Assembly: GCA_964412555.1 (NCBI GenBank)
Contig: CAYPPG010000074.1
Location: forward strand, 1-35,280
Source: CAYPPG01 sp964412555
GTDB lineage: Bacteria > Hinthialibacterota > Hinthialibacteria > Hinthialibacterales > Hinthialibacteraceae
Direction of reading: 5' to 3'
Length of the DNA stretch: 35,280 nt
The position numbers were made by a program, and so were the translations under genes. The notes under the pieces were generated by a model. The model had not been told where the DNA came from. It saw only the letters and a program-made list of their open reading frames with translations, and did no database searches. Shown piece after piece: positions 8,844 through 23,800 of this stretch (position 1 is its first letter; each line of letters begins with the position of its first letter).

Positions 8844-11800
8844 TTAGTCATTGAAAACCTTATACTCAATCCACCCGCTATTTAATCCGTCTTTTGTGCC
8901 ATCGAATCCAAGTTTGACCACACGGAATTGATAGACTTTTCCATCTTGGGGACCCTCTTGAAACTCAGAAGCGGTTTTGAAGGCTTGATCGGGTGTCCAC
9001 CAGAAATAGGTGACTTTTCCGGAGCCTGTTTGTCCAAGGAATCCGAATTCTTCATCGCCTTGTTCGCGAATGAAAACATGATAGTCCAAAACGGTTGATG
9101 GTTCAGCTTCTACATTCCATGCAATTTGAATCGCCCGCCAATCAGGATCATCGGTATCCACTCCTTGTGTGCCGTATGAGGACAAATCTTCACCACCTAA
9201 GAGGTCGTCATAAATACACACTTTTTTATCTTTGATATAGGGCATTTCGGATTGTGTCAGAGTCAATTCATTTCCGCCTTCGAGATTCAATCCGGCTACG
9301 CCATTTTGATCATAAAAATCATCCGGACTGAGCTGATCATCCAATCGTACGAAACGGAAGGAATAGACGGAATTCAAATCTGGTCCGTTGATGAAATCAT
9401 TATGTATCAGTGGATTCCCGGCTGTCCAATTCAGGGATAGCTGATTTTTATCACCGGTTTGTCCGAGATAGTGCATGCCACCGAATCCTTTGCGAACGTA
9501 AACATGAAAATTATCTGCGTTCGTGGTTGGAATATTTCCAACAATGGCAAGAGAGCGCGAATCAAGAGTATCAAAATCTGTTTGGTTGGTCAAATCAGGT
9601 ACGGTGCCTTCGGAATCATGAACAAGGACAAGATTACCGCCATTGGTTTGATTCGTCTGATCCTCTTCAACCGTGTAATCCAACGTGCCGCTCGTTAGAT
9701 ATTCACGAGTACCATCAAAAACGACTTTTACAATTCGGAACTGATAGTTTTTACCATTTTGAGGACCTTCCTGATAATCGGCATGGGTAACAAAATCAGA
9801 GTCCACCGTCCACAAGAAATAGGTGAGATTGCCGCTGTAGGTTTGTCCTAGAATAACAAAATCTTCTTGCCCTTCCTCCTTCACTTGAATGTGATAATCC
9901 ACAACGGTTAAAGGATCGTCGCCGAAATTCCAGGCAAGCTGAATGGCGCGGCGGTTTGCAGTATCCGTATCGGAACCGGTTCCTCCCATTGGCGCTAAAT
10001 CATCGCCTCCGAGTAAGTCGTCGTAGATATGAATCGATCCTGTGGCAAGATTTGGCATGCTGGACTGAGTGAGGGAAACCGGATTACCGCCTTCCACGTT
10101 GAAACCGACGGGCATTGTTTGATCGAAATAATCGCCGGCATCCAGCGAATTGTCGATGCGAATCATGCGGAATAGATAGGATGTATTGATATCCGGACCG
10201 TTCTTAAATCCATCGCTTGTAAGAGGATTGTTCGAAGACCAATCAAAGGCTTGGACTTGTCCACCACCGGTTCTTCCTAGATATTGAGCGCCTCCGAAGC
10301 CTTTGCGTACGTAGACATGCCAATCGCTGGCATCGGCGATGTCCGTATTAGCAATGATTGATAGGTTCCGTTCATCGATCGTGTCAAAATCCGTTTGTCC
10401 TGTCAAATCCTGCGATCGGATCCCGGCTTGATCGCACACAACGATTTCATTCTCCCATGTGCCGGGATAAGAAATTGTCGGCGCCGGTGTCATGGTCGGT
10501 GTCGGTGTCGGAGTTGAGGACGGAGATGCTTCCGATACCATTGTAGCCGAAGGCGTTACAGTGATTGTTGGAGTCATCGTCATCGTTGTAGTCAATGTTG
10601 GAGTGACAACCGGCGTGAACGTTACAAACGGAACGGATCGGGTTGGAATCGTGGACAGATCGAAAGTCGGAATGGGAGTCGGGACTTGTGTCGGCTCGCG
10701 ATCTTCTTCATATTTTACAGAACCCAAATGCGTATAGGGTCCCTGGAAGGGAACCGAGTCAAACTCGTTGAGCAAGGCATAGACTTCAAACAGATAGCGA
10801 TGGCCAAATTGCGGACCACTTTGTAAGGAGGAATCGATTCTTCCCATCGAACCTTCTTTCCAGCGAAGGGAATAGGGAGATTGGTTCGTTCCGGTTCGTC
10901 CCAAGAATTTCCCGCTGCCGGATTCCCCATCCGTGCGGACGTAAATGTGGAAATCTTTGACGTTGGAGAGATCTAATTCGCCAGGAATCGACCATTTAAT
11001 TACCAATTCCCTTTCATCGGGTTCGTCATAATCTGTCTTATTGCTTAAATCGTTGACACTTTCCACATCGTCCAACACAACAACGGGAAATACGTTTCTC
11101 ATGCTGGGTAACTCGGATCGCTGATAATCGGACAGAGGTTTGACGGAAAGAGGATAACTTTGAATCAACCGGTCGATTTTATCTCCGGTTTGTACCTGCA
11201 CTTCAATGGTTACGTCGTGAGAGCCTGGATTCGTGGGCACATCCCAGTGAACGTTCCCGTTTTCGTCGATAGTCATTCCATCGGGACCGTGTAGAATCGA
11301 ATAGGTTATTTGGGCGTCCGGAGCCGTTTCGGTTTGAACACGGAATTGATATTGTGAGCCGGGGATGCCGACGGATTGTGGTTTGGACACGATTCGATTC
11401 GGTTTCTTTTCTTGGATATTTGTTTTTACATCTTCAACCTCGATGACGATGGTTTGTGTTGCGCGTAATGCTGAGTAGGCCACTTCATATACCGCAAGTT
11501 CGAATGTGTGTTTGCCTTCCTGTCCGGCTTCCGGGATCCAGGTAAGTTTTCCATTGGATGCCAGATCGATGCCTGCCGGATTGCCTTGCATCGACCATGC
11601 ATAATTTTTCTGATCGATTTCTTGATTGTAGAGTTCATAATCCAGATCACGGAAGTGGGGTTGGTAGGTGTATTCTACTCCGACTTTCGCGAGCAGTTTG
11701 GGTTGCGATGTAATTTCCGGCGGAGTCAATCCAATTGATTCCATCGGCGTAATGGTCTGGATATTGACGATTTCAGAGCGCCGCCCTTGTGTATCGACGG

Positions 11801-14800
11801 AACGGACTGTGACACGATAAGGTTTTCCGTTCGTCAGATTTTCGATGGAGGTTTTAAAGCGGTTCGCTTGCATTTCTTTATAATGCTCGAACTGATGTTG
11901 ATTGTCTTTTTCAGACCACAGCACTTCATATAAATCAATTCCATCGGGTTGCGAGGGTTGCCACTGCACATGAATCGCGCCATTTTGGGGAATGGCATCG
12001 ATTTGGGTAATGGGCTGGGGATAATCTTCTCGGATTACTCGAATTGTTGTTTCCGAGTAATCGTACACTTTTGTGATTTCATCCTCGATTGACATGAGGA
12101 TATAATATTGACCCGGTTCGATTTGCAGATCGTTTGTATATATATAATAACTATCCTCTTCGTTGTCTTCCCGAAATTCGGCAATGGGAATCCCGTTCCA
12201 ACCATCGCGGTCCTTATCGAGCATGAGAGTGATTTTCGCATTGCTGTCTTCGTCTTCATCCGTCCAGGTCACTTGATAGACGCCTGGATTGACCGGTTCA
12301 ATGGATTGGATTTCGATAGCGGGTGAATGATCTTCTCCGGCGATTTCGACGGTCATGTTTCCGAGTTTTCCATTGGGATCATAGATCGACAGTTTGTAAT
12401 TGCCTTGTGGCGGTTCGGAAAGAACGAATGAAAATTCGTGGCTGTCCTCATTGTACATGGCAATCGCTTTTTGGCCGGGGAAGCCATTGGGCGGGAAGCC
12501 GTCCGGATAGAAAAGGTCTTGTACAGGTTGGTTTTCCGTTGCTGGGACTTGGAGTAAAGCGTTTAACGTTCTATAGAACTCTTCCGAAACCGGATTCTCG
12601 TGCTGGACGCGCACGAACATGACCGGATAATCTCTGTCGACCGTGAATTCATGCTCGAATTCATTATAGGGATTGACCTTCAGCGCTTTGGTTCCCTTTG
12701 ACGATGTTTTCGGTTTCGTCGAGGCGCGATCAATTAAATTCCATTCTTCGAAAAGGTGCAAACTGAACGTCGAAGGTTCCTGTTTTCCTTTTGCATTCGA
12801 TGGAGTTTCATCCACAAAATAGTAAACTTGATCGAAAGGAATTTCCCAATCGTTTCCGGTTTTATCTTTTATCACCATTTTATAGTCATCCGGCAAGTCA
12901 CCGATGCCCGCTTTGAAATCGCCGCCATATTCGTACCGCGCCCATAAGGAAATTTCAAACAGCCACAAATCAATGGCGATTTGGCCCTGAATATATTTAT
13001 CAGTGATCCACAAGTCGGCGTTGGCGAGTTTCCAGCCGCCAACAATTGGTATTGCGCGATTCAGCTCAATCGCAACGCCAAGATGACCATAAAATGGATG
13101 TTCTTTCGTAATTTCAATATCCGCGTATCCATAAATCATGATAGGAAAAGCAGGAGAGGTAAGAGCTAGATACGGGACGTGCAATTCAAAACCGGGATTA
13201 TTTCCTCCCCATCGCACTTCCATTTCAATTCGTGCGACTTCCATTATGAAAATTTTTGCGGAGCCGCCAAGTGAAAATCCCCATCTCCCAAAGGTTCCAT
13301 GCACTTCAGCGAATAGTAAAGGACCGAGAGCCGGAACGGAAACGCCATAACTAAAATCCAATTCCCAATAGACTCGCATGAGATCGATATCATTGACATA
13401 GAAAACCCCAAGCCCAATTGCATCCCAAAAGGCACCCGTATCTGCAATAGGATAATGAATTCCAGTAATTTTTCCGTAAATGGATAGGAATTCTTGAGGG
13501 GTGCAAGAGACGAAAATGACAAATCCTATTTCTTCAAATTTACCATTTTCTCTCCCCGGACCGGGTATACTTCCAACAGTTAATTCGGCTTCGAATACAT
13601 CCTTTATTATATTGTCGTCTACATCGGCGGGAATTGGATAGCGACTATTTTCATTCACATCAAATAATGGATAATATGCGAAATCAGGTTTAAAGGGAAC
13701 ACTTAACATGGATAAACTTTTTAAACCTGGAAGCGACAACAGTGATCCCACGCCCATGTTGTTGCTTAGAATATAGACTTTTTTCTCATCGGCGTCAATT
13801 TCACAAAGGATTGGTTTGGAAATCAAGTTATTCATAATCGGAAATGTCATGAGGGACCAAAATTTCAGATTTTCCCGCGTGAAAACTAATTCATCCAAAG
13901 CATTTCCATCCATTAAATATGTTTGCTTGTCTTCGTCATTCACCTCACTAATCAATCCCCCCACATTCCATTGGTTGGGTCCGATGATCTCGGCAGGAGC
14001 GTTTTCGCGCCATACGAATGCACCACCGCTATTGCATATAACTGAAATGACTTCACCGCTTTCGTCATAATGAACATCCGCATTAAAGAGTATTAGAGGC
14101 TTTGTATCCTCATCAAAACCGCTTATCGTAAGAATTCTAAAGTGTTCCGTCTCCGCAGCCGGATCGTCTATATCGGCATTGCTCCTAAGAATATCATCAA
14201 TATCGACATGCCCGTATGTAATTTGGTCCATATCGACATCCGGAAACAATTCGTTGATATCATAATTGATTTCATCATATTGAACGGTTGCATAAATATA
14301 GGGTATTCGTTCGTCATGAGTATATATATACCAATCATCTTCTGAACCGGAAAAAGAAATAAGGGCATCCTTTTGTTCCTGGTTCATCGGCAAATTCTTG
14401 ATTTGAATCGGTTCGGTAAAGGATTTTTCTGCTGTTACAATGAAGCGATACACATTGTCCACAATCGGACCGTTTTTGCCGGTTTGAGTGGGTTTGTTTT
14501 CTTCTTCGAAATAGTCAAAATCCAAATCATTCTTTTTCCACTTCATATAAATGTAGTCTTTGTTCGTCTCATCCATGAAGAATCCGGTTTCATCACCTAA
14601 TTTGCCGTGAGCAATGGTTTTTGGATTTCCAAAAATGTTGGCATCTTTATTTTTGACCTGCACTTTCACTGTGTAGGTATAATTGAATGCATTCGGATCG
14701 TTCTCCCTTTCCTTTCGATCCGGCCAAGTTTCGTTTTCTGGCTTGGGCCAACGGATTGCGATTTCATGACCGAATTGATCATCAATCGAATTTTCCCTTT

Positions 14801-17800
14801 GTGGTTCACCAATGATCGCCTCCTCGAGGTTCGGCATTTGTTCGATGATCAAATCGTCAAAAGCTTCGACTTCCCCTCCGATGGTAGGAAGAGTGATATA
14901 GGTTTCGTAAAACGGTCCATTTGCAGTTCCATTCAACCATTGAAACGTTAACCGATATCGATGACCCCATTCCAAAGTTTCGAGAATATAATACTTCAGG
15001 TGATTAAATTGATTATGGGAAAACTCTTGTGAATAAACGGGACTTGTGGGAGAATCAATCGGTTGTTCCAACGTGCCGTGATCATAGATATCCAGACGAA
15101 AACCCGTTGTGTTCTCGCGTGGATTCCATTTCACATAGACCGTTGGGGTAGTACCGATATCACTGAAATCTTGGTTGATATCAATCTCAACATTATCATT
15201 AAAATGTTTGGTGGAAAAATAATCTCCGGTAAGAAGTACTGCGGAATTTTGATCATTTTGAATGTCCGCTGGGATCGGCCAAAGCGGATCCGTTTCATTT
15301 ACAATCATAATTTGCTTTTGAATAACAAAAGATTCGTCATCACTCAATTCACTGTTTTTCATAACAGCCGTAATGGTCCATAATTCTGAATTCTGTGATT
15401 GGAAGTTTTCGATTGGAATTGGATGAAAGTGTTGATTCATCATTATGGGATTTTGTGAAATTATACTACTTTGATTCTGGATGCGAATCGAATTGCCTTG
15501 CGATCGCCGAATGATCTTCCGATCCAATCTAATATTTCCAATGATTTCATAATCACTATCCCATTTCAAATATAGAACTTTCAAATACGTTTTGTTGAGA
15601 ATGGTTTGATCGAGATCTTGATTCAAAATGATATCACGCGCGATTATCAAAGGTTCGTTGCCCTTTTCTTCCAAATCCACGGATTTATTGATATCGAATA
15701 AGGTTAAAGTGTTGTCGGATTGAATGACTCGTTTGGGTTTTTGGATCGTTGGATCATTTTGTTCATGTTCATTGTCAAGATCATTGATGAGCACGATGTT
15801 TGACAGATCGTAATGATTATCCGGATAATCATATAGTCGCACTTCAAATTGATAGGCTGCGTTGGAAGATTCAAGATTCGGTAATCCATCTTCATATTGA
15901 TACGAGGCTGCATTTTGTGTATGCATAATAGAACTCTGTGATGGATCCCACACTGCGAATCGCACTTGTCCATTTTCGACGATTTGATTGTGGATCAGCC
16001 GCTTACTCACGGTATCTTGGCCGTTTTCCATTTTGTGGGTTTGTTCATAGACCCGGATTTCAGCGAAGCCGTAATTTTCATAAGTATTATTGACCCGTGC
16101 CCGATTCCACTGAATTTGGAAGAGAGGCCGGCGAGGTGTGCCTCTATACGCCTCCGCACCCGAGCCATTGTAGACATAATTCAAATCCAACACGGACGTC
16201 TCATCGGTTAAAGGAGGAACAGCGATATCATAATCGGTCGCATAGCGTACAGTGTAATAGGCAAATGGGTGCGGGCTCGGATCATAATAAGATGTTTCAT
16301 ATTCTTCTGTATTTTTGATCAGAACTTGATGATCTTCTGACAATTGATTCAATTTTGCTTTTCCGAGTGAAAATGGCCGTACATCCAACGCATTGTTTGC
16401 AATCCCTGTCCATACTGACGGACTGGGTTCGACGGTCAAGACATACGAATTATTTTCGAGATGGATTTCGCGTATCTCATGATCGTCATTGTACATGTAT
16501 CGAAATAGCAAAAATTCTTCATTTTCCGATTCATAAGCAATTAGATCATCTTGAGTCCGGAGCAAAGGTTCATAGTCAATATATGCAAATCGTTGATCGA
16601 CAAGGTTTAAATAGAGTTGTTGCGAACCAATATATAACTCCCAATAGACATCTTCAAAATCTGTATTCTCCAAATAACGATTTTTCTGAAATGTCGAAGG
16701 CGTGACGTGAAGACAGAGTCTCTGATAATCATCGACAAAAATAAGTGAATTGGAAACATCCTTTAATTCACGAATCCCATTGGAGATAATGAACGATCCC
16801 TCCGGAACGCGGAAAGGTTCATCGATTGTTCGTGTATAAAAAGTGACATAATCATGCATGATTAATGTGTTTACGACGGTATCCTCTTTAAACAATTCCA
16901 CTTCAAACTGAAACGAATGATTCTCAACATTTTGTTTAGGATAAATCCATTTCCAATAACGCACATTATCTCCGATAGTATCCGACCAAATATTGTCAAA
17001 TCGTGCTGTTTGAATCAGATAATCCTCTTTATTTCCTGAAAAATCCTCAGCGTTTTCAAAGCAATCTTTATAGACTTTGACAACTGCATAATCATACATG
17101 GTTTCGGTATTCCATTGGATATATAATTCCACATCGGTAACGGAATCGTTCACCCAACCCAATTCTTGATTCAAATTCAAATATTTACCATCAAGATTTT
17201 CATGAAAGGCCGGATTTTCTATTGGATTATTATCCAATACTCGTGAGATTTTCAAATAGTCTGAAGGGAGGGGAGAAATCGGTTTTCTGTTTTCATCCAA
17301 AATCCTCAAAGCACTTGATTGAATTGTAAAGGCACGTTCTTCTCCATATTCTATGGGCAGCAATACATACAATTCAATGATATAGTGATCCACACTTGTA
17401 AAGTCAAGATAAAAATCATCGGCATCACTACAGTAATAGCCTTTGGCCAAGTCAATATTCGATTTTTCAAAATCGACTTGCTGTGCATATCCATCCCGTT
17501 GTTCGGCGATGACCCTAATGGTTCCGGAATCGAATTCTCGAATGGGGGGCCATTTGGCTGTAAATGGAATCGGTTCGTCCGCGTACACGATTGAATTGCC
17601 TATATTTTCAGTTAATTCGATTGATCTTGTAATGACCAGAGTTTCATCTGATACTTTATTCGAATCCAAGAACAAAATTTCGTGCGGAGATTGAATTTCA
17701 TACACTCGTTGTGATTGATTGTAAAACCGTATACTAATATTGTGGTAATAATCCGTGAAGAGGGGTGTCCATTCCAAATATCCAGCATAGCGATTCCAAT

Positions 17801-20800
17801 CCGTAAATACGAATTCTTGTTGTTCAATAATCCGAAATTCCATTGGATCATTGCGCCGGGGAATTAAACGGTCAAAAAAGATTTTCACTTGGTCAAATTC
17901 GACATCCGGATTTTTCCATTTTATGAAGAAGGATTCACCGTAGATCACTTTGTCGTCAATTTCCAACAAATTGTAATCCGAAGGCAAGGATTCGGTTATG
18001 ATCAATTCATCCTCGGCGTTTTGCCACGAATTTTGGATCGGGATGTTTTTTGTTGCGGTATTATTTTGTTCATCTACTTCATATACGCCCATCATACTCG
18101 ATGCTTCCGACACAAACGCTTCCGCACTCACCGAAAGAGTTGGATGAAGAATCGATGTCGGTTGGGCCTCGAAGATGAATACGTATTGGTCACCCGGTTC
18201 TAAATAGATTTCCGGGATAACGATTTCACCATCTATAAATTTATAAAGATAAACGGAACCGCAATCGTTCACAGAACCGCGCGTTTCCACCGCTCCAACA
18301 CACAACCATTCTGAAGTGGAGGTGATCGATGAACCAAATCTTTTTTGGACCGTTGGATCAGGTGGCGTCAATTTAAAGGGAATCGACGCTCCATAATAAC
18401 CAACACTTTCAGAATCCAACATACCATCGATCACATCCTCATTAATACGATAAAGAGTGACATCGCCCACTTGATCCATCGCGTTGAGATCCGTTTGGTC
18501 GGCGCCGATAATAATAAAATCACCGTTTTGATAACGGTTGATAGTTATCGCCGAGCCGAAATTTTCACTGTCCACCTGATCCCCTACGTCAAAAACTCCC
18601 CATGAAAGAAATGTTGGTGTATCAAGATTTTGTGATTCTACAATACGATGCGCGTACATGGCCGAACCACTTGGATAGAAATCTCCTTTCCTCCCCATAA
18701 AAAACATTTCTTGATCAGGATCAAAGAAAAATGATAGAATATTTGGCGCCAGCTCACGCCATCCAAAATTTGAGATTAATCGCATCCGATTGTAATCAAA
18801 ATACAAAACCGAATCATAAAAATTTTCATTATCTACACAGGACACAAAGAAACTTTTGGGGTGATCTGAGTTTGGCCGAACACCAAAATTTACATGTTTA
18901 CCATAATGGTGGTTTCTCCCCGCATAATAATAGTAATATTGATAAAGTTCATCAATATATGCCCATGTACTCTGAAATGATCCCTCATATCCATGATAAC
19001 CTAAGTCATATATATCCGACCTTTGAGCCATGAAAACGGTATAATCTTCAATAAGATTGTAGTCCGGAATCCAGTTCTTGGAGGAATCCAGGGAAAAGAC
19101 GTACACATTTCCGGTTGCATTCGAAACAGTAGACTGCGTAGCCGGCGCGCCAATAAGCAGCATGGGTGTTGCAGATTCCGGATTCACTACATCCACAGAA
19201 TACCCGAATTCTTCACCGGGAGCTGGTTGAATGCTCGTTAACGATTCATCCAGGTCCCACTTTCCCATTCCATTTCGCACAAACACATACACCGCACCAC
19301 TGTTTTCCTCTCCGGATGTTTCATCCCCGGGAGCACCGACGGCCACCATATCTCGATCGATAGCGAGAGATTGACCAAATCCTCCATCAGCCACAACCGA
19401 TTCTGCATTGAGAGTAGCTTCTTGAATCCAATACTCCTGATCGAGTAGAAAGACTAACGCTTCCCCACTATCTTCTTGAGAGTACAGATCATGATAGGGT
19501 GTCCCCACGACCAACGTGTCCTCATCCATGTCCATGGAATACCCGAAGCGGCCACCAGTTTGAGTAGAAGAGGCAATTAATTTCCCCACATATGCAGGAA
19601 CTTTATTTATTTGTGCCCGATGATCGTTAATATTCACCAAATTTAAATTGGCGGGTAATTGTATTTTTCCAGAAAATTCAGCTGCTCCTTGACCGCTATT
19701 TGTCATTGTTACATTGTATATTATTGGCTCTAATGAAAACGAATTCACTTGGTCAACAGGAGTGTCTACAATCACTTCTACATCAAAGCCATATAATATG
19801 GTGCCGCTGATAAACGAATAAAAAGGATACGATGATATTGAATCATCGAATATCACTTCCATTGGTATCATAAAACCATACTCAAAATATCCATCCTCCA
19901 CCTCAAATTCATCCCCTTCAAATCGGAAGTCAAACAAGATATTCCATGATTCTCCGGATTTTAATTGATGAATCAAAAATTCATGGTGATCATCATCCGC
20001 TATTGGATAGACAGTATCCAATGGGATATAAGAAACCTGGGGTAAATCACTATCAATGAGAAACCTATATCTAACATTTCGAGCATCATAAGGGCCGTTA
20101 TTGGTTAGAGTGATGGATACCGTTATCATTTCACCTTCACGAATGGTCAAATTAATATCGCCTGGCAGTTCCAATGTATCTGTTTGTGTAATGATTTTAC
20201 CACGTACATCGATCTCGGATATTCCATTAAACCATACCCACCACCAACTTGGATCACTAACGTCGAATTCATCATCAAACAAGAAACTGTTATTCCGGTC
20301 CACAATCACATCGGAATAGGCTGCGGCATGAAAATACAATTCAAAACTTTCAGCATAATGATCCTCATACTCTCCAATCATGTTGGTACTCGTTTCGATC
20401 TGCACTGTTGTTGTACCGCTCGGAAGAGTTCCCATGCCGAGTATCGGTTTTTGCATCCCTCTTTCATAGATCAACACATCCGCAATACTTCCATCTGAGT
20501 TGTTATTGTAGCCGCCGATGAAAAGCGTTTTTCCTTCCATGGCCAATGCCATGCCAAAATTGTTGACCGGATTCGATGAATGCACATTTATCGTCTTTGC
20601 ATGCATCCAATTTTGATTTTCACTGCTTACCCGATCATACACATAGACTGTGCCCCCCGGCCCATTGCATACGATCGAATCCTTCGAAACCGTCACTGCT
20701 TGCAAACGGCTATTTTCCGGTTGTTCGGTAATCAATTTCGCGGTTTGCCCCCATTCACTTTCTCCTTCCTGATCACGTTCAAAAACATAAACGGAACTGT

Positions 20801-23800
20801 TTGGCCGCTGATTTCCGGCAACGAGGATATCTTGATCCAGCGCAATAGAAGCGCCGAAATGATCATTTACAGAGGCATCAATCGCATGAATCGTCTTCTG
20901 ATATCCCCATTGATTCAACCCATTTTCATTTTTCCCAAAAATATAGATCTTGCCGGCACAATGTGTTTCATTACTCAGTTCATACGGTGCACTGATGGCA
21001 AGGGTATTTTGACTGAGTGCGATGGCGTAGCCAAACCGGGCACTCCAACTGTAAAGAATTTCATTGGCGTCAATGATATGAAGCGTTTTAGACATTTCGC
21101 GCCGGTCATACAAATACACGACATTGATTTCCGGAGCGCCGATTGCGATTGTGTCACCTTCGATCGCGACGGAATGTCCGAAACGGGCATCTCTCTGATA
21201 ATCCTCTCGTGTTAAATAGTTGATTTGATCCCACCCGCCTTCGGCATTCATTTTAAAAACATACGCTGCGCCAATTCGTCCTCCTCCATCCGTCCTCGGA
21301 TGGTGTGGCGCACCTACCACAATGGTGTCATTGCAAATCGCAACCGAATAACCGAATTGATAATTCGTCGATGAGGTGTCATCGCTTGGGCGGAGAGTGT
21401 CGATAACATTCCATGAATCGTCCTCTCGCTTCAATACGGATGCATAATCACCCTCTTCAGCGCCCACTATGGCAAAATCTCCGTCTATCGCGATGGATTT
21501 GCCATACAAATAGGAAGGGGTATCCTCTATCAGCATACCTTTGAATTGAAAATCGGTTTCGATTTCATGAACCGGATAATTCGAGGAACGCAGCATCACG
21601 CCAAGGGGGAGAGAAAGTTGGAGTTTACAGGATTCCAATTCCCTATTCATATGATTTGTAACATCCATGTGTAATGAATGTCCTGTACCGGAAAGTTCCG
21701 AATCATTGTCTTCTGGAAAACGTGCACTTAACAGTTCTTCCGGATTCAGAACGGGCCGCTCAATATGTACCCATGTATCATCATCTAAATGTGCAAATAA
21801 ACTAAATTCTATTCCATAATAATCGATGACATGAAAATCAAATGCTAAATTGCATGATTCACCGGCTTCTAGGTAACGAATAAGAAATTCGTATTCATCT
21901 TGTGTACCTGTTGGATAAATCTCTCCAAGAGAAATCAAAGGAGCAGATTGATTATTTAAAATAGAAAATTTAAGACGCACATTCCGAGCATCTATTAGGC
22001 CATGATTGATGACAGTCATCGAACAGGTGTATATATTTCCAGCAATCATACTATCGCCGAGAAATTCTGCGCTGGAAAAATCGCTGGCAGGAATGATATC
22101 GGCCATCAGTTCTAGGTCGCTGCCAGAATAAACATCAACATAAACCGTCCACCAATGATTGGGCAACTCATTCCCATACCATAATGCCCAAGATTGTTCA
22201 GTCTGATCAGAATGAATGGATGCTTGCAACACTTCCACCGGAGAAGACTGTTCTAATTCGAGAGAACGTATTGATGTCAACAGTTGAATAGGATTCGTTG
22301 AATTTCCCTCGATCGTCCCAAGGTCCAGTTCAATTTGTTGGTTTATACGTTCATATAGAAAAACGGATCCCTGATTGATTGCAGCCGTTGAATCAAATGC
22401 ACCAATAAATACTGTATTGCCATTTGTCGCCAACGAAAAACCAAAATTAGCGACAGTACGTGGATTTTCATTCAGTAGTTTACTGACACGCCACCATTGA
22501 TGGCTGCTTTCAGCAGCGCGCTCATAGACATACACCGCTTTTTCATTGAAAGCGCCGAATACGATGGTATCATTATGAATCGCGACTGAATGGCCAGGAA
22601 TTTGGATCTCTTGACCGCTGTCCGCGGTGAAATGTGCGGACTGTTCCCACTGATTCTCTCCCCCCTGATGTCTTTCAAATACGTAAGCGGAACCGATTGG
22701 ACGCCGATTGCCAACAACAACTGTATCACGGTGCAACGCAACGGAATACCCGAAATGATCGTCCGGCTGTGCATCGTCCGGCTGTAATTTTTTCGTAAAT
22801 TCCCACGAATCGTTACTATTATCTTCTTTTTCATATACAAACGCTGCACCGGCATTTTCATCCGTATTCATAGCGCCGATAATGAGTGTGTTTTGGTTCA
22901 TGGCGATGGAACAACCGAATTGTGCTCCCGCATTGACTAAACCGTTCCCCTCGATTCTGTGCATTGGCGCTGTTAAATCACGGCGGTCATATAAATAAAC
23001 CGTGTTGCATGGAATTTCTGCAGGACTTCCCGGCGCTCCAATCGCTATCGTATCCCACTCGATGGCAACGGAATACCCGAATTGCGCATTCGTGATTTCT
23101 TCCTCCGCCATCACGATTCCCACTTCTTCCCAGGTTTGATCCTGATTGCACTGAAATATATAGCCTGCGCCGATGAAAGTAGAACTTTCATTTCCGGGAT
23201 GTTTTGGCGCGCCAACAACAATCGTGTCATTGCATACCGCCACGGAACGTCCAAAATCAAAATCACGGGAATCCGATCTATCGCTTGGGCGCAACGTCGC
23301 CGTTAAATTCCAGGAATCTCCTTCGCGTGTAAAAACAGAAACCACATCTTTTGAATAAGCGCCGACTACCGCAACATCCCCGTCCACCGCAACCGATTGG
23401 CCATAAAGGGCTTCCGTCACATCGCCCGTCAGCTTGCTGCTTATATTCATTGTCGTATGGATTTGGCTAATGGGATAATTCGCCGATTGAAGCCAGACAT
23501 GGTGTCCCAACGTCAAATCGACTTTTCCCCCACTTATATCATACTCTATATTATTCTCAACAGTCATTTCAATCGGAAGTATATTGGATGTAAGAGTTTG
23601 GGGGCTATTATTCGAAAAATTCAAACTCAATGCATTTTCCAGGTCGAGAATAGGCCGCTGAATCCTGACCATTGTATTCTCATCGGCATATGCCTCATTT
23701 AAAGAAGCCAATAAAACAAAGTCAGATTCATCATTGATCACTTCAAAATCAAAAGTAATAGTGCAGGATTCACCAGCTTTCAATTGATCGATATGAAATG

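Noticed and set aside
8805..8846. Possible terminator hairpin after the giant gene (GGCTTT ... AAAGCC around T/A runs)
   Set aside because: The stem is AT-rich with a long loop and no clear GC-rich core, so it does not meet a normal intrinsic terminator.
20580..21215. Plus-strand open frame of 211 codons inside the giant gene
   Set aside because: It lies antisense to an FG-GAP propeller with clear domain text on the minus strand, has no recognisable motifs, and similar shadows recur in the other propellers because the repeats share codon patterns.
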